A DNA stretch of 64,000 bases from NCBI RefSeq assembly GCF_000447295.1, contig NZ_KE650771.1:3111964-3175963 (forward strand), given 5' to 3'. Below are positions 18,241-25,632 of this stretch, in pieces. Numbering within the stretch: position 1 is the stretch's first letter; each line of letters opens with the position of its first letter. The position numbers were made by a program, and so were the translations under genes. This stretch comes from Fischerella sp. PCC 9431 (GTDB lineage: Bacteria > Cyanobacteriota > Cyanobacteriia > Cyanobacteriales > Nostocaceae). A model generated the notes under the pieces. That model was not told the DNA's origin. It searched no databases and saw nothing but the letters and a program-made list of their open reading frames with translations.

Positions 18241-18506
18241 AGGACTTACGCACTATACAAATTGGCTATTATGTGCGTAATGATTGGTTCACAAAACAAG
18301 TCTGTTGGTTCACAAAACAAGTTTGTTGGTTCACAACACCAGTCTGTTGGTTCACAACACAAGTCTGTTGTTTCACAACACAAGTTCGTAGCGATCGCAT
18401 TCGTAAAGCCATCATTACCCGATTAAAATCGATAATACTCTCAGACAACTAAATATCCTTATGCACTTATACACATAATAGACAATTTGTACAGTGCGTA
18501 AGTTCT
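18241..18506. mobile_element. MITE-like element with 36-bp inverted ends
   Basis: The left end AGGACTTACGCACTATACAA and its continuation to about 18276 match the reverse complement of 18471-18506 (ending GTACAGTGCGTAAGTTCT) in about 31 of 36 bases. The 266-bp element holds no transposase. Its interior is mostly five 21-bp tandem repeats. Small size, long inverted ends and lack of coding capacity are the features of a miniature inverted-repeat transposable element. No clear target-site duplication was found; TATGT occurs on both sides and may be chance. Confidence 0.75.
18284..18388. repeat. five tandem copies of a 21-bp repeat
   Basis: Five consecutive 21-base units of the type TTGGTTCACAAAACAAGTCT(G) start at 18284, 18305, 18326, 18347 and 18368. 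They differ at few positions (AAAACAAG to ACACAAG and similar). Because 21 is a multiple of three they give an open frame with a VGSQNKS-type heptapeptide, but that frame runs into the inverted ends of the surrounding MITE and is probably not a gene. Confidence 0.92.
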
Positions 18507-18601
18507 ATATGTATACAAAATCTAAAATCCAAAACTGTTTGACTCACTGAAGAACCTGCGATCAAGTTACAAAAAGTTAATTTCTCGTTAAATTTTTAGA
18601 C

Positions 18602-19780
18602 ATGATTCAAATTCTGGATTCTACCTTAAGAGAAGGAGAACAAACTCCTGGAGTTTACTTTTCTCCTACAACAAAGTTAGAAATTGCTCAATTTTTAGAC
18701 CTAGTAGGAGTTGATATTATTGAAGTTGGTAATCCTATTGTCGATAAGGAAATTGCTTCAGCCATAACTCGAATTGCTAATGCTGGACTCAAAGCAAAGA
18801 TCGGCGCTCATTGTCTTTGTCGAATAGATGATGTCAATCAAGCACTGGATTGTGGTGTCAATTTTTTAGGAATTTTCTTTAGTGTTTCTCAACAACGATT
18901 GCAACAGGACTACAATATAGGTTTAGAGTCAGCTATAGAGAAAATTGCAGAAGTAATAACCTATGCGAGAAAACAGAAAGATAACTTATTAATTCGTTAC
19001 ACACCAGAAGATACTGTTCGTTCTCCTTTAGAAAATGTGATTGAAGCAGCGATCGCAGCGTTAAAGGCAGGAGCTAATATTATTAGTATTGCTGATACGA
19101 CTGGATATACAACACCATTTCATCCAATCCGTAGTCTTTTTAATTATGTGAAAACTCTCAAAGAAGAACTTGCAAAACATGAATTCTATCCACAAATAGA
19201 GGTTCATTGTCATAATGATCGAGGTTTAGCCTTGGCGAATGCACTGGATGCTTACAGAGCAGGTATTAATATTATCGACGTGACAGTGATGGGACTTGGA
19301 GAACGAGCAGGTATTGTCGATTTAGCAGAATTACTCATAAATTTAATTGACACAATTGAAGAAAAGCATTGTTGGGAACTGAGTTATTTAAAGGACTTAT
19401 ATAATTTGGTAAGTAAGTATTCTCATATCTCTATTTTTCCTCATCACCCAGTAATTGGAAAAAATGCTTTTACCCATTATGCAGGTGTTCATGTAAATGC
19501 TGTAGCTAAAGATGAAGTCCTTTATCAAAGTTTAAATCCAGAAATTTTAGGGACAAAAAGCAGCTTGGCATTAGGAATGCAATCGGGATATACTGCGGTT
19601 GAATTGGCTCTTAAACAAATTGGTAGAGGCGAACTAATAAAAGATAAAGATTTAGTTGCTAATATTCTCCTCAAAATTAAAGAAATTGCCAAAAGAGGAA
19701 CTCCTATCGATCTTGAAAAAGAACTACCAGCAATTGTGGAATGTTGTGCTATCAGCAAAATAATTACTAATTGGATTTAA
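18602..19780 (+). CDS. LeuA/NifV-type acyl-CoA:2-oxo acid synthase (orphan)
   Basis: A 392-residue DRE-TIM metallolyase. It has the N-terminal LDSTLREGEQTPGV motif, the metal-site HCHND, and the glycine-rich VMGLGERAGIVDLAELL loop; YAGVHVNAV follows. It lacks the C-terminal leucine-sensing domain of 2-isopropylmalate synthase (about 510 residues) and is near NifV in length. Members condense acetyl-CoA with 2-oxo acids: homocitrate, isopropylmalate, citramalate or benzylmalate synthesis. In place of the usual LGKHSG block it has LGMQSG, a His-to-Gln change. There are no nif or leu genes nearby. Homocitrate synthase and HphA-like benzylmalate synthase are alternatives. The family is certain, the substrate open. 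Confidence 0.85.
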   Translation: MIQILDSTLREGEQTPGVYFSPTTKLEIAQFLDLVGVDIIEVGNPIVDKEIASAITRIANAGLKAKIGAHCLCRIDDVNQALDCGVNFLGIFFSVSQQRLQQDYNIGLESAIEKIAEVITYARKQKDNLLIRYTPEDTVRSPLENVIEAAIAALKAGANIISIADTTGYTTPFHPIRSLFNYVKTLKEELAKHEFYPQIEVHCHNDRGLALANALDAYRAGINIIDVTVMGLGERAGIVDLAELLINLIDTIEEKHCWELSYLKDLYNLVSKYSHISIFPHHPVIGKNAFTHYAGVHVNAVAKDEVLYQSLNPEILGTKSSLALGMQSGYTAVELALKQIGRGELIKDKDLVANILLKIKEIAKRGTPIDLEKELPAIVECCAISKIITNWI

Positions 19781-19933
19781 GGTTAATAATTTTGATATTT
19801 TAGACTTCAAATAGGGAATGGATTATTACTATTACTAAGGTTTAGATTTTGAATTGAGGAAGTTATAGCATTACCCAGATGGAGTTTCCGGGTAAGCGAT
19901 CGCAAATTAAATCCCCCCTTTAAAAAATTTGTG

Positions 19934-20407
19934 CTAGAGACTCATGTGCTGTCTATAATAGTTAATTACCTGTTCAATAAATTTTTGCCAATGATAATCG
20001 GGAATCCAAATCTGATGTAAATCTTTCTTTGCTTCTGCCTCATTTATACCTTGAGATAGGCGACGGTAAAGATACATAAAAGCAGAAACTCTCTTATTAG
20101 CAGCGCAATGTACAAAGACCTTTTTACTTGTGTTGGCTTCCATCACTTGGAAAAAATCTTTGACATTATCAAAAGTTGGTTTTTCCCAGACTACAGGAAT
20201 ATGAACATATTCCATTTCTTGAAATTCCACGATTTCTTTTTCATTAATTAGAGCATTGTGAGAATCGGGTAATGCTAGATTGACCACTAGTTGATATCCT
20301 GCTTCTTTGATTATTGTAAATTCTTCTTCAGTCAGTTGTCCTGATGTAGCAATCAAATCTGATATTTGCAGGAAGTTGTAAATATTCTCAATACAGTTGT
20401 GGGACAT
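19934..20407 (-). CDS. protein tyrosine phosphatase-fold protein with variant active-site loop
   Basis: A 157-residue protein (start ATG at 20407; another lies six codons upstream). It opens with IYNFLQISDLIATSGQLTEE, which resembles the DUF442/dual-specificity phosphatase-like fold. The P-loop region reads FVHCAANKRVSAFMYLYRR. Here Cys101 and Arg106 are separated by four residues, not the five of the classical HCxxGxxR loop, and the usual Gly is Asn. I believe this HCAAN-R form is a family trait rather than a mutation, so activity may differ from true phosphatases. It is convergent with the LeuA-like gene. Regulatory role unknown. Confidence 0.75.
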   Translation of the reverse strand: MSHNCIENIYNFLQISDLIATSGQLTEEEFTIIKEAGYQLVVNLALPDSHNALINEKEIVEFQEMEYVHIPVVWEKPTFDNVKDFFQVMEANTSKKVFVHCAANKRVSAFMYLYRRLSQGINEAEAKKDLHQIWIPDYHWQKFIEQVINYYRQHMSL

Positions 20408-20425
20408 TTTAAATGTGTGAAGCAA

Positions 20426-20780
20426 GTTGTTATTTACTTAATTCAGGCTGACAGCCATTATGTCCGTTTAAATACTCATAAAAATGATGAATAAATACGC
20501 CTGGCGTGATGAGGTGAAAACGCAGAGAAATTTGGATGAGTAATTAGACGGACAACATGTGAAATTCGACATTCTCGCAAGAGCTTTGCTAAGAATATAT
20601 ATATTATCGATGAATTTTGAGTTTTGAATGGGGTACAAAACCCCACAAGTGTCAAACAATTTTGGATTTTAGACTTCGTCGTGAGCGCTACTTCGACAAG
20701 GCTCAGTACAAGTCAGTCGAACGATTTTAGATTTTGGATTGACTCTACTTAAGTTATTTGAGAGCTCATACAATCAAAGC
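20426..20780. other. intergenic region with dispersed repeats
   Basis: No convincing gene. It contains ATTTTGGATTTTAGA-type repeat words near 20660-20680 and 20725-20742, and the segment TTCGACAAGGCTCAGTACAA near 20692-20711. A 63-codon minus-strand frame made of these repeats is not credible. Confidence 0.6.
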
Positions 20781-21683
20781 TTAAGTTGAGTCAGCTAAAC
20801 TTTGAAAATCAAATTTTTTTAACAATTCTAAAAATTTAAAAACCGCAGGGATATGCAACGCGTTGGATAAAACTGCAACAGCTATGACTCTTTTTAGCGG
20901 TACTGGTAGTTTGTATACCTGAACTTGTGGAGGAATTGGTACTGCTGCTAAACGTGGGAGAATAGCAGCCGTGAGTCCTTGATTAACCATGCTGACAATA
21001 GTAGAGTCTTCTTGAATATGGCTAGCAGTATTCAAAAAGGGTGCTACATTTTTGATGTGTTCGTGTAGAGGTCGTCCACAAGGTAAGCAAACCAGCATGA
21101 CTGGCGAATAAACAGCTAAATCTTGCCAGGTAATTTGGGAATTATTGATTTTGGTATGGGGTGGTAATAAAGCAATATACTCATCCCGGACAAGTTCCCA
21201 AGTTTCAAATTCTTCAGCTGCGGGTAGATAAGTAATACCAATATCGGCGCGTCCTTCACGTAAACATTGTTCTACATCTAAGTAAGAGACGCGTTCTATG
21301 ATGGTGACAGCAATTTCTGGGAATTGATGGTGAAACTTGGCGATCGCTTGCGGTAATAAATGAGTGGCGACACTGCGAAAAGAAGCTATGCGTACATGAC
21401 CACCATGTAAACCTTTATGCAGATTTGCTTCTTCTTGCATCATCTCTAAATGTTGCAGCACTGTTTTAGCATGATACAAAATGCGCTCCCCTGCTGGTGT
21501 CAAAACTGCACCGTAGCGACCTCTGGCAAATAAAGGTACACCTAATTCTTCTTCTAGGGTAGCAATGGCATGACTAATTGCTGGTTGAGAAAGCTGTAAC
21601 TCACTTGCTGCCTCACTAAAGTTACCACACTCCGCCACTGCAACTAAGGCTCGGATCTGGGAGAGTTTCATCGGTAATTCCAA
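20781..21683 (-). CDS. LysR family transcriptional regulator
   Basis: A 300-residue regulator. The N-terminal winged helix-turn-helix is clear: ALVAVAECGNFSEAASELQL, SQPAISHAIATLEEELGVPL, then the LFARGRYGAVLTPAGE wing. The rest is a type 2 periplasmic-binding fold for a small-molecule effector (VRIASFRSVATHLLPQAI). ATG at 21683 or four codons inside (MKLSQIRAL, 21671) could be the start; the second matches the family better. It diverges from the small gene at 21838. The 150-bp gap, with TATACAATCTATACAAGCC-like AT-rich sequence, is the likely operator. The regulated genes are unknown; the GST gene downstream is one candidate. Confidence 0.92.
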   Translation of the reverse strand: MELPMKLSQIRALVAVAECGNFSEAASELQLSQPAISHAIATLEEELGVPLFARGRYGAVLTPAGERILYHAKTVLQHLEMMQEEANLHKGLHGGHVRIASFRSVATHLLPQAIAKFHHQFPEIAVTIIERVSYLDVEQCLREGRADIGITYLPAAEEFETWELVRDEYIALLPPHTKINNSQITWQDLAVYSPVMLVCLPCGRPLHEHIKNVAPFLNTASHIQEDSTIVSMVNQGLTAAILPRLAAVPIPPQVQVYKLPVPLKRVIAVAVLSNALHIPAVFKFLELLKKFDFQSLADST

Positions 21684-21837
21684 TCCAGAATCTGATTTGT
21701 TTTTCCCAAATAGATTGTATCAATAGATTTTTACTATCTATAAATGACATTTATACAATCTATACAAGCCATGATTTGATTGCTCAATGAGACATTGCTA
21801 CAGTTTTGATTGTGGATGATTATTTCGGAGCAATTTT

Positions 21838-22110
21838 ATGAAAAATAATAGGATGTGTCTACAAAGTAGTGACACAGAATTAGAACTAGAATTTGGCTAT
21901 AAGCATCTGGAATTTTTCCGAAAAAACTTGCGGAAGATTTGGCAAGAAATCATTAATTATTTAGTAGCTAGTCAAGAATTACAAGTTAAACAGAAAACAG
22001 ATCGTCACGGTAATCATTATTGGCAAGCCTACGATCCCACAACTGGTAAATCTTTTATGTCAGGTTCAGAATCTGATATGCTTGCATGGATTGAACAACT
22101 TTATCGGTAA
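21838..22110 (+). CDS. conserved small protein of unknown function
   Basis: A 90-residue protein I do not recognise by name. It is polar, with a basic helical first half (FFRKNLRKIWQEIINYLVAS) and a second half reading DRHGNHYWQAYDPTTGKSFM followed by SGSESDMLAWIEQLYR. The tail resembles domains seen in several short cyanobacterial proteins. The gene is preceded by CGGAGC and lies six bases before the glutathione S-transferase gene, so the two form a pair. It diverges from the LysR gene. Reading frame quality and tight spacing argue for a real gene. Confidence 0.75.
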   Translation: MKNNRMCLQSSDTELELEFGYKHLEFFRKNLRKIWQEIINYLVASQELQVKQKTDRHGNHYWQAYDPTTGKSFMSGSESDMLAWIEQLYR

Positions 22111-22116
22111 TAGAAA

Positions 22117-22770
22117 ATGTCAGAATTAACTCTTGTCATCGGCAATAAAACTTATTCATCGTGGTCACTTCGTCCTTGGTTGGCGATGAAGCAATTTGGT
22201 TTAGAATTTCAGGAAATTCGTATTCCTTTATATACTCCAGAAGCGGGATCACAACTTAGCCAATATTCTCCATCAAGGAAAGTACCTGTTTTATTACACG
22301 GTAATCAAAAAATATGGGATTCTCTCGCAATTTGTGAATATTTAGCTGAAGAATTTCCCCATTTTAATTGGTGGCCAGAAGATAAAACTGCTAGGACAAT
22401 TGCTCGTTGTATTAGCGCTGAAATGCACTCTGGCTTTCAAAAATTACGTCAAAATATGCCAATGAACTGTCGTGCTAAACTTCTTGGTAAAGGAATGGCA
22501 CTTGGAGTACAAAAAGACATTGATCGCATCGCCACTATCTGGCGAGATTGTCGAGAAAAATTTGGAATTGATGGCGATATGTTATTCGGTCAATTTACGA
22601 TTGCTGATGCTATGTTTGCCCCAGTAGTCTTAAGGTTTGTTACCTATAATGTGCAATTAGATCATATTTCTAAAAATTATGTAGAAGCCATCTTAGCAAT
22701 CCCAGCATTACAAGAATGGATCACAGCAGGTAAAGCAGAGCAGGAAGTTATTTCTGCGTATGAATTTTAG
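22117..22770 (+). CDS. glutathione S-transferase family protein
   Basis: A 217-residue cytosolic GST. The thioredoxin-like N-terminal half has the YSSWSLRPWLAMKQFGLEF start, whose Ser is the likely catalytic residue, and the cis-Pro block SRKVPVLLH, then WDSLAICEYLAEEFP (glutathione gamma-glutamyl contact). The all-helical C-terminal half carries FTIADAMFAPVVLRF with its conserved Asp. This type conjugates or reduces electrophiles with glutathione. It follows the 90-residue gene by six bases, and a LysR regulator diverges from that pair, so control by it is plausible but unproven. The substrate is unknown. Confidence 0.9.
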   Translation: MSELTLVIGNKTYSSWSLRPWLAMKQFGLEFQEIRIPLYTPEAGSQLSQYSPSRKVPVLLHGNQKIWDSLAICEYLAEEFPHFNWWPEDKTARTIARCISAEMHSGFQKLRQNMPMNCRAKLLGKGMALGVQKDIDRIATIWRDCREKFGIDGDMLFGQFTIADAMFAPVVLRFVTYNVQLDHISKNYVEAILAIPALQEWITAGKAEQEVISAYEF

Positions 22771-22889
22771 GATATAGTTTATTTTTAAGATTTATTATTG
22801 TGAGCGATCGCTTGACTATCTAATCCACATAATCTTACCCTTTCGATAGTTTTTTCACCTATTATTTGATAAGTTTTGACGCTTAGTTT

Positions 22890-23333
22890 TTATTGGCTGT
22901 TGTTAAGATTATCAGGGTGAATTTTATTACCACGAAACATCAGGCGTAACTCATCTACATCAACCGTAAAACCCCAACGCTGATAAAAGTTTATCATCTC
23001 TGGTAAACAATAAAGAGCAAGCACTTCAACAGAGTTTAACTTGGGATGATTAATTACTGATTCCATCAATTTAGCTCCAAGTCCCATATTTCTGTGACTT
23101 GGTTTAACGATCACATCATAAATTGTAGCTCTATAGATAAAATCTGTGAGAATGCGAGTAAAAGCAACCAAGCGATCGCACTCATCAACCAATCCAATCA
23201 CAATATCTGATGCTGCTAGCATCTTCTCAATTTGCTCACGAGTGCGCTTGTGACTCCAGAATTCATTTTTATATAAATCTAATAAATCCAAAATCTGAGC
23301 TTCAGTTAGTTGTTCTACAACTTGATAATTCAT
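22890..23333 (-). CDS. GNAT family N-acetyltransferase
   Basis: A 147-residue acetyltransferase. The acetyl-CoA binding segment is VKPSHRNMGLGAKLMESVIN, with R-x-x-G-x-G/A preserved, preceded by the beta-4 strand RATIYDVIV and followed by ALYCLPEMINFYQRWGF, the usual C-terminal core. Members move an acetyl group from acetyl-CoA to an amine. The gene overlaps the upstream alpha/beta hydrolase stop by four bases (23330-23333), so it is the last gene of a three-gene set: acyltransferase, hydrolase, acetyltransferase. The acceptor cannot be predicted. Confidence 0.88.
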   Translation of the reverse strand: MNYQVVEQLTEAQILDLLDLYKNEFWSHKRTREQIEKMLAASDIVIGLVDECDRLVAFTRILTDFIYRATIYDVIVKPSHRNMGLGAKLMESVINHPKLNSVEVLALYCLPEMINFYQRWGFTVDVDELRLMFRGNKIHPDNLNNSQ

Positions 23334-24157
23334 GAGAGAATCGCTTCAGCTGCTTTTGCTTTGACAGTATTATCCAAAAAATTATGCGCTTTCATAATTT
23401 CGTAGAGATTCATATCTGTTTCCAATAAACAAGCATGTCCACTTTCAGGCAATACTACAAGTTCTGAGTTAGTTAAAATATTTTCTAATCTTTGTGCTTC
23501 CGCCAGAGAAGGTAAAAGTCTATCCTGATTACTTGCAAGTAGTAAAACAGGTTGAGTTAATTGACGTAATTGTTTTTCATCAACACAAAATTCACGAATT
23601 AAAGATAATCGCCACAGAACAGTTTCTGAAGGTATAGAACGCATTGTTTTCAATAATTCTTGGCGATCGCTTCTCGAAATCCGGGACAATGTTGCTAAAA
23701 AAGGTAACAAGCCCAAAGCACCAATATCGAAAAAGTATGATGGTACAAAATAAGAAAATTGTGACGCCCACTCGTAAAAAGGGCGAAGATGAAAACTAGA
23801 AGCAGGATTGATCAGAATTATTCTTTGAAATAAATGAGGTGCTGCTACAGCTACTTTTTGAGCCAAACAACCCCCAAAAGATTCACCACATAGATAAACT
23901 GGTCGATGGGAACTTTTTTCTAGTTCTGTGTGGATCAAGTCCAATACATTATTAGTTAATACTTCCCAGCTAGTCAAATCTTCCCGTGGAATTGCCAAAC
24001 AACGAACATCAAAACCAGCTTCTAACCCTGCTGTTTGCGATCGCAATAATTGACCAGTTCCATCCATTCCTGGTAAATATACAAACAAAGGATACTCTGG
24101 TTGAAAGCGTTTGGGAGTCAAAAAACACGGCTGTAGTGATACTTTTGGTGTAGTCAT
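23330..24157 (-). CDS. alpha/beta hydrolase
   Basis: A 275-residue alpha/beta hydrolase. The oxyanion-hole region is FVYLPGMDGTGQLL, the nucleophile elbow LCGESFGGCLAQ (Ser in GxSxG), the acid probably the Asp in LLASNQDRLLP, and the base His in PESGHACLLE. All triad residues are present. It lies between an LPLAT-type acyltransferase (upstream, 89-nt gap containing repeat words) and a GNAT gene (4-base overlap). The PGMDGTG form and the acyltransferase next to it match the two domains fused in plant phytyl ester synthases. A role in lipid or phytol ester turnover is a reasonable hypothesis. Confidence 0.88.
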   Translation of the reverse strand: MTTPKVSLQPCFLTPKRFQPEYPLFVYLPGMDGTGQLLRSQTAGLEAGFDVRCLAIPREDLTSWEVLTNNVLDLIHTELEKSSHRPVYLCGESFGGCLAQKVAVAAPHLFQRIILINPASSFHLRPFYEWASQFSYFVPSYFFDIGALGLLPFLATLSRISRSDRQELLKTMRSIPSETVLWRLSLIREFCVDEKQLRQLTQPVLLLASNQDRLLPSLAEAQRLENILTNSELVVLPESGHACLLETDMNLYEIMKAHNFLDNTVKAKAAEAILS

Positions 24158-24159
24158 TG

Positions 24160-24236
24160 GTCAGTGGTTATTGGTTATTCGTCATTGGTTGTTGGTCATT
24201 GGTCATAAGTTATGGCTTATTAACAAAGGACAAATG
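24160..24236. repeat. TTGGT(T/C)ATT-type short repeats
   Basis: TGGTTATTGG, CATTGGTTGTTGGTCATTGG and similar words repeat through the gap between the hydrolase and acyltransferase genes. This is a common intergenic repeat type in this genome (see also 39314-39340 and 52625-52690). Confidence 0.65.
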
Positions 24237-24246
24237 ACTCATGACT

Positions 24247-24969
24247 CTAATAACATCCTTCACGTAATAGATTAACAATTTGGCTATGACAATGTTCTGT
24301 TAGTTCAGCGACAACAGTTTTAGCTTGTTTGCCTTGATATAGTTGTTGGTGTTGGGGTTTAATCCAATAAGGATAGCCAATCAACACCGCAACACGATTG
24401 TATATCACCAAAGGATGCCAACCAGGTTGATTAAACAACGGTTCCGAAGGATCAAACAAGTTCAATAGTTTAAGGGGAACAGCTGATGTGTTAATTTCTT
24501 CTATGGAGGCGATCGCAACTGGTAAAATTGCTAAATCTTGGACATTTGCTCGCAAAGCCAGATGAGCAAATCCCCTTTGAAATTCACCCACCCAGTTCGG
24601 TTGGGTAAACTTCACCATTGGTTCTGTCCCTTCAGGAAAAACTCCAACCAACTGTTTTGATTGCAACAAAAGTTGTGCTTGCTTAAAAAAACTTTGTTGA
24701 CGTTGTTGATTTGCCTCTAGCGGAAAACATCCCAATCCTGCTACTATCTCTCGCATGACCGGCACTTGTCCCATGTAATGATGGCAAGCAAATCTGATTG
24801 AACTTGAAAGTGCTGCCATCAAAATTGGTGCATCCATAAAGCTACGATGATTGCTCACTACCAACACACTGGCGTCTTGAGGAATGCGATCCTCATAGTA
24901 GCGAAACATCTTGGTTGAGAGTGTCGCCAACAACCAGTGAGAAATATCCAGGGGGCTGTTTACACTCAT
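24247..24969 (-). CDS. lysophospholipid acyltransferase family (LPLAT) protein
   Basis: A 240-residue glycerolipid-type acyltransferase. Motif I is NHRSFMDAP (H-x4-D), the acceptor-binding motif is FPEGTEP, and hydrophobic stretches (VLVVSNHRSF, LAILPVAIAS) suggest attachment to the inner or thylakoid membrane. It differs from the plsC copy at 38675-39313, which has the usual PlsC look. Its sequence style is nearer to acyltransferases such as Synechocystis slr2103, which make acyl esters of plastoquinol or glycerol. It is first in a minus-strand set with the alpha/beta hydrolase and a GNAT gene. Specificity is inferred. Confidence 0.85.
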   Translation of the reverse strand: MSVNSPLDISHWLLATLSTKMFRYYEDRIPQDASVLVVSNHRSFMDAPILMAALSSSIRFACHHYMGQVPVMREIVAGLGCFPLEANQQRQQSFFKQAQLLLQSKQLVGVFPEGTEPMVKFTQPNWVGEFQRGFAHLALRANVQDLAILPVAIASIEEINTSAVPLKLLNLFDPSEPLFNQPGWHPLVIYNRVAVLIGYPYWIKPQHQQLYQGKQAKTVVAELTEHCHSQIVNLLREGCY

Positions 24970-25632
24970 AACTCTTCAATATAAATATTTCACAAAACAT
25001 AGGTGTTTATCTACACGTTATCTTTACATTTCTTTACTATGTCTGGGACTGTCTTAAGGTAGAGATGTTTGATCTACAAACTTAGGAAAATCTTTGGTTT
25101 TAGAGCCGTTGATTTATAGTGTCACCAGATAAAAAATGTGAAAACTCTTTTGATTAGAGTTTTACAGATCTTCTTTAAGATAACCGCGACAAACAAATTT
25201 CATCACAAAATATGAAAATAATTCTGTGCGTCACCTGATCTCAACGTTTATTTTCTGTAGAAGTCAGTAATGAGAAAATCTCATGAACATTATTTGCAAA
25301 TCTTTCTCCTCCAATTCCCCTTGTACTTTCTTTGGGAATAAGAGGCCCCATCTTCCCCTATTCTTAATCTCTATTTTCAGAACAGTATTATGTATTTCTC
25401 TTCTCACAAGCAATTAAACTAGAAGTTTCAGGAACATCAATAGCTGCGAAATTCTGTCTTTTTGACAAAATTTAACTGAATTTATACCTAAAAAAAACCA
25501 ATTCTAAACTAAATAAATTTGTTAATATTCTAGTAGAAGTTGAAAATCAGGTGTCTATGTTATATAATTGCGTGGTTTTACCTCAATACGTAAGATAGAA
25601 AATAGTTTTAACAATTTTTATTTTTATTGTGC
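24970..25632. other. 663-bp AT-rich divergent region upstream of metG
   Basis: No gene, tRNA or recognisable riboswitch was found. It separates the divergent acyltransferase and metG genes. One local hairpin, AAACTCTTTTGATTAGAGTTT at 25141-25161, is present. The last 100 bases are very AT-rich and end in the T-run before the metG start. Promoters for both sides must lie here but cannot be placed with confidence. Confidence 0.6.

Noticed and set aside
18196-18426. 76-codon frame with heptapeptide repeats
   Set aside because: It is a product of the 21-bp repeats and runs across the left inverted end of a MITE-like element; no ribosome site or family.
18602-19780. Calling this gene nifV
   Set aside because: No nif genes nearby and the HSG block differs; the substrate cannot be assigned.
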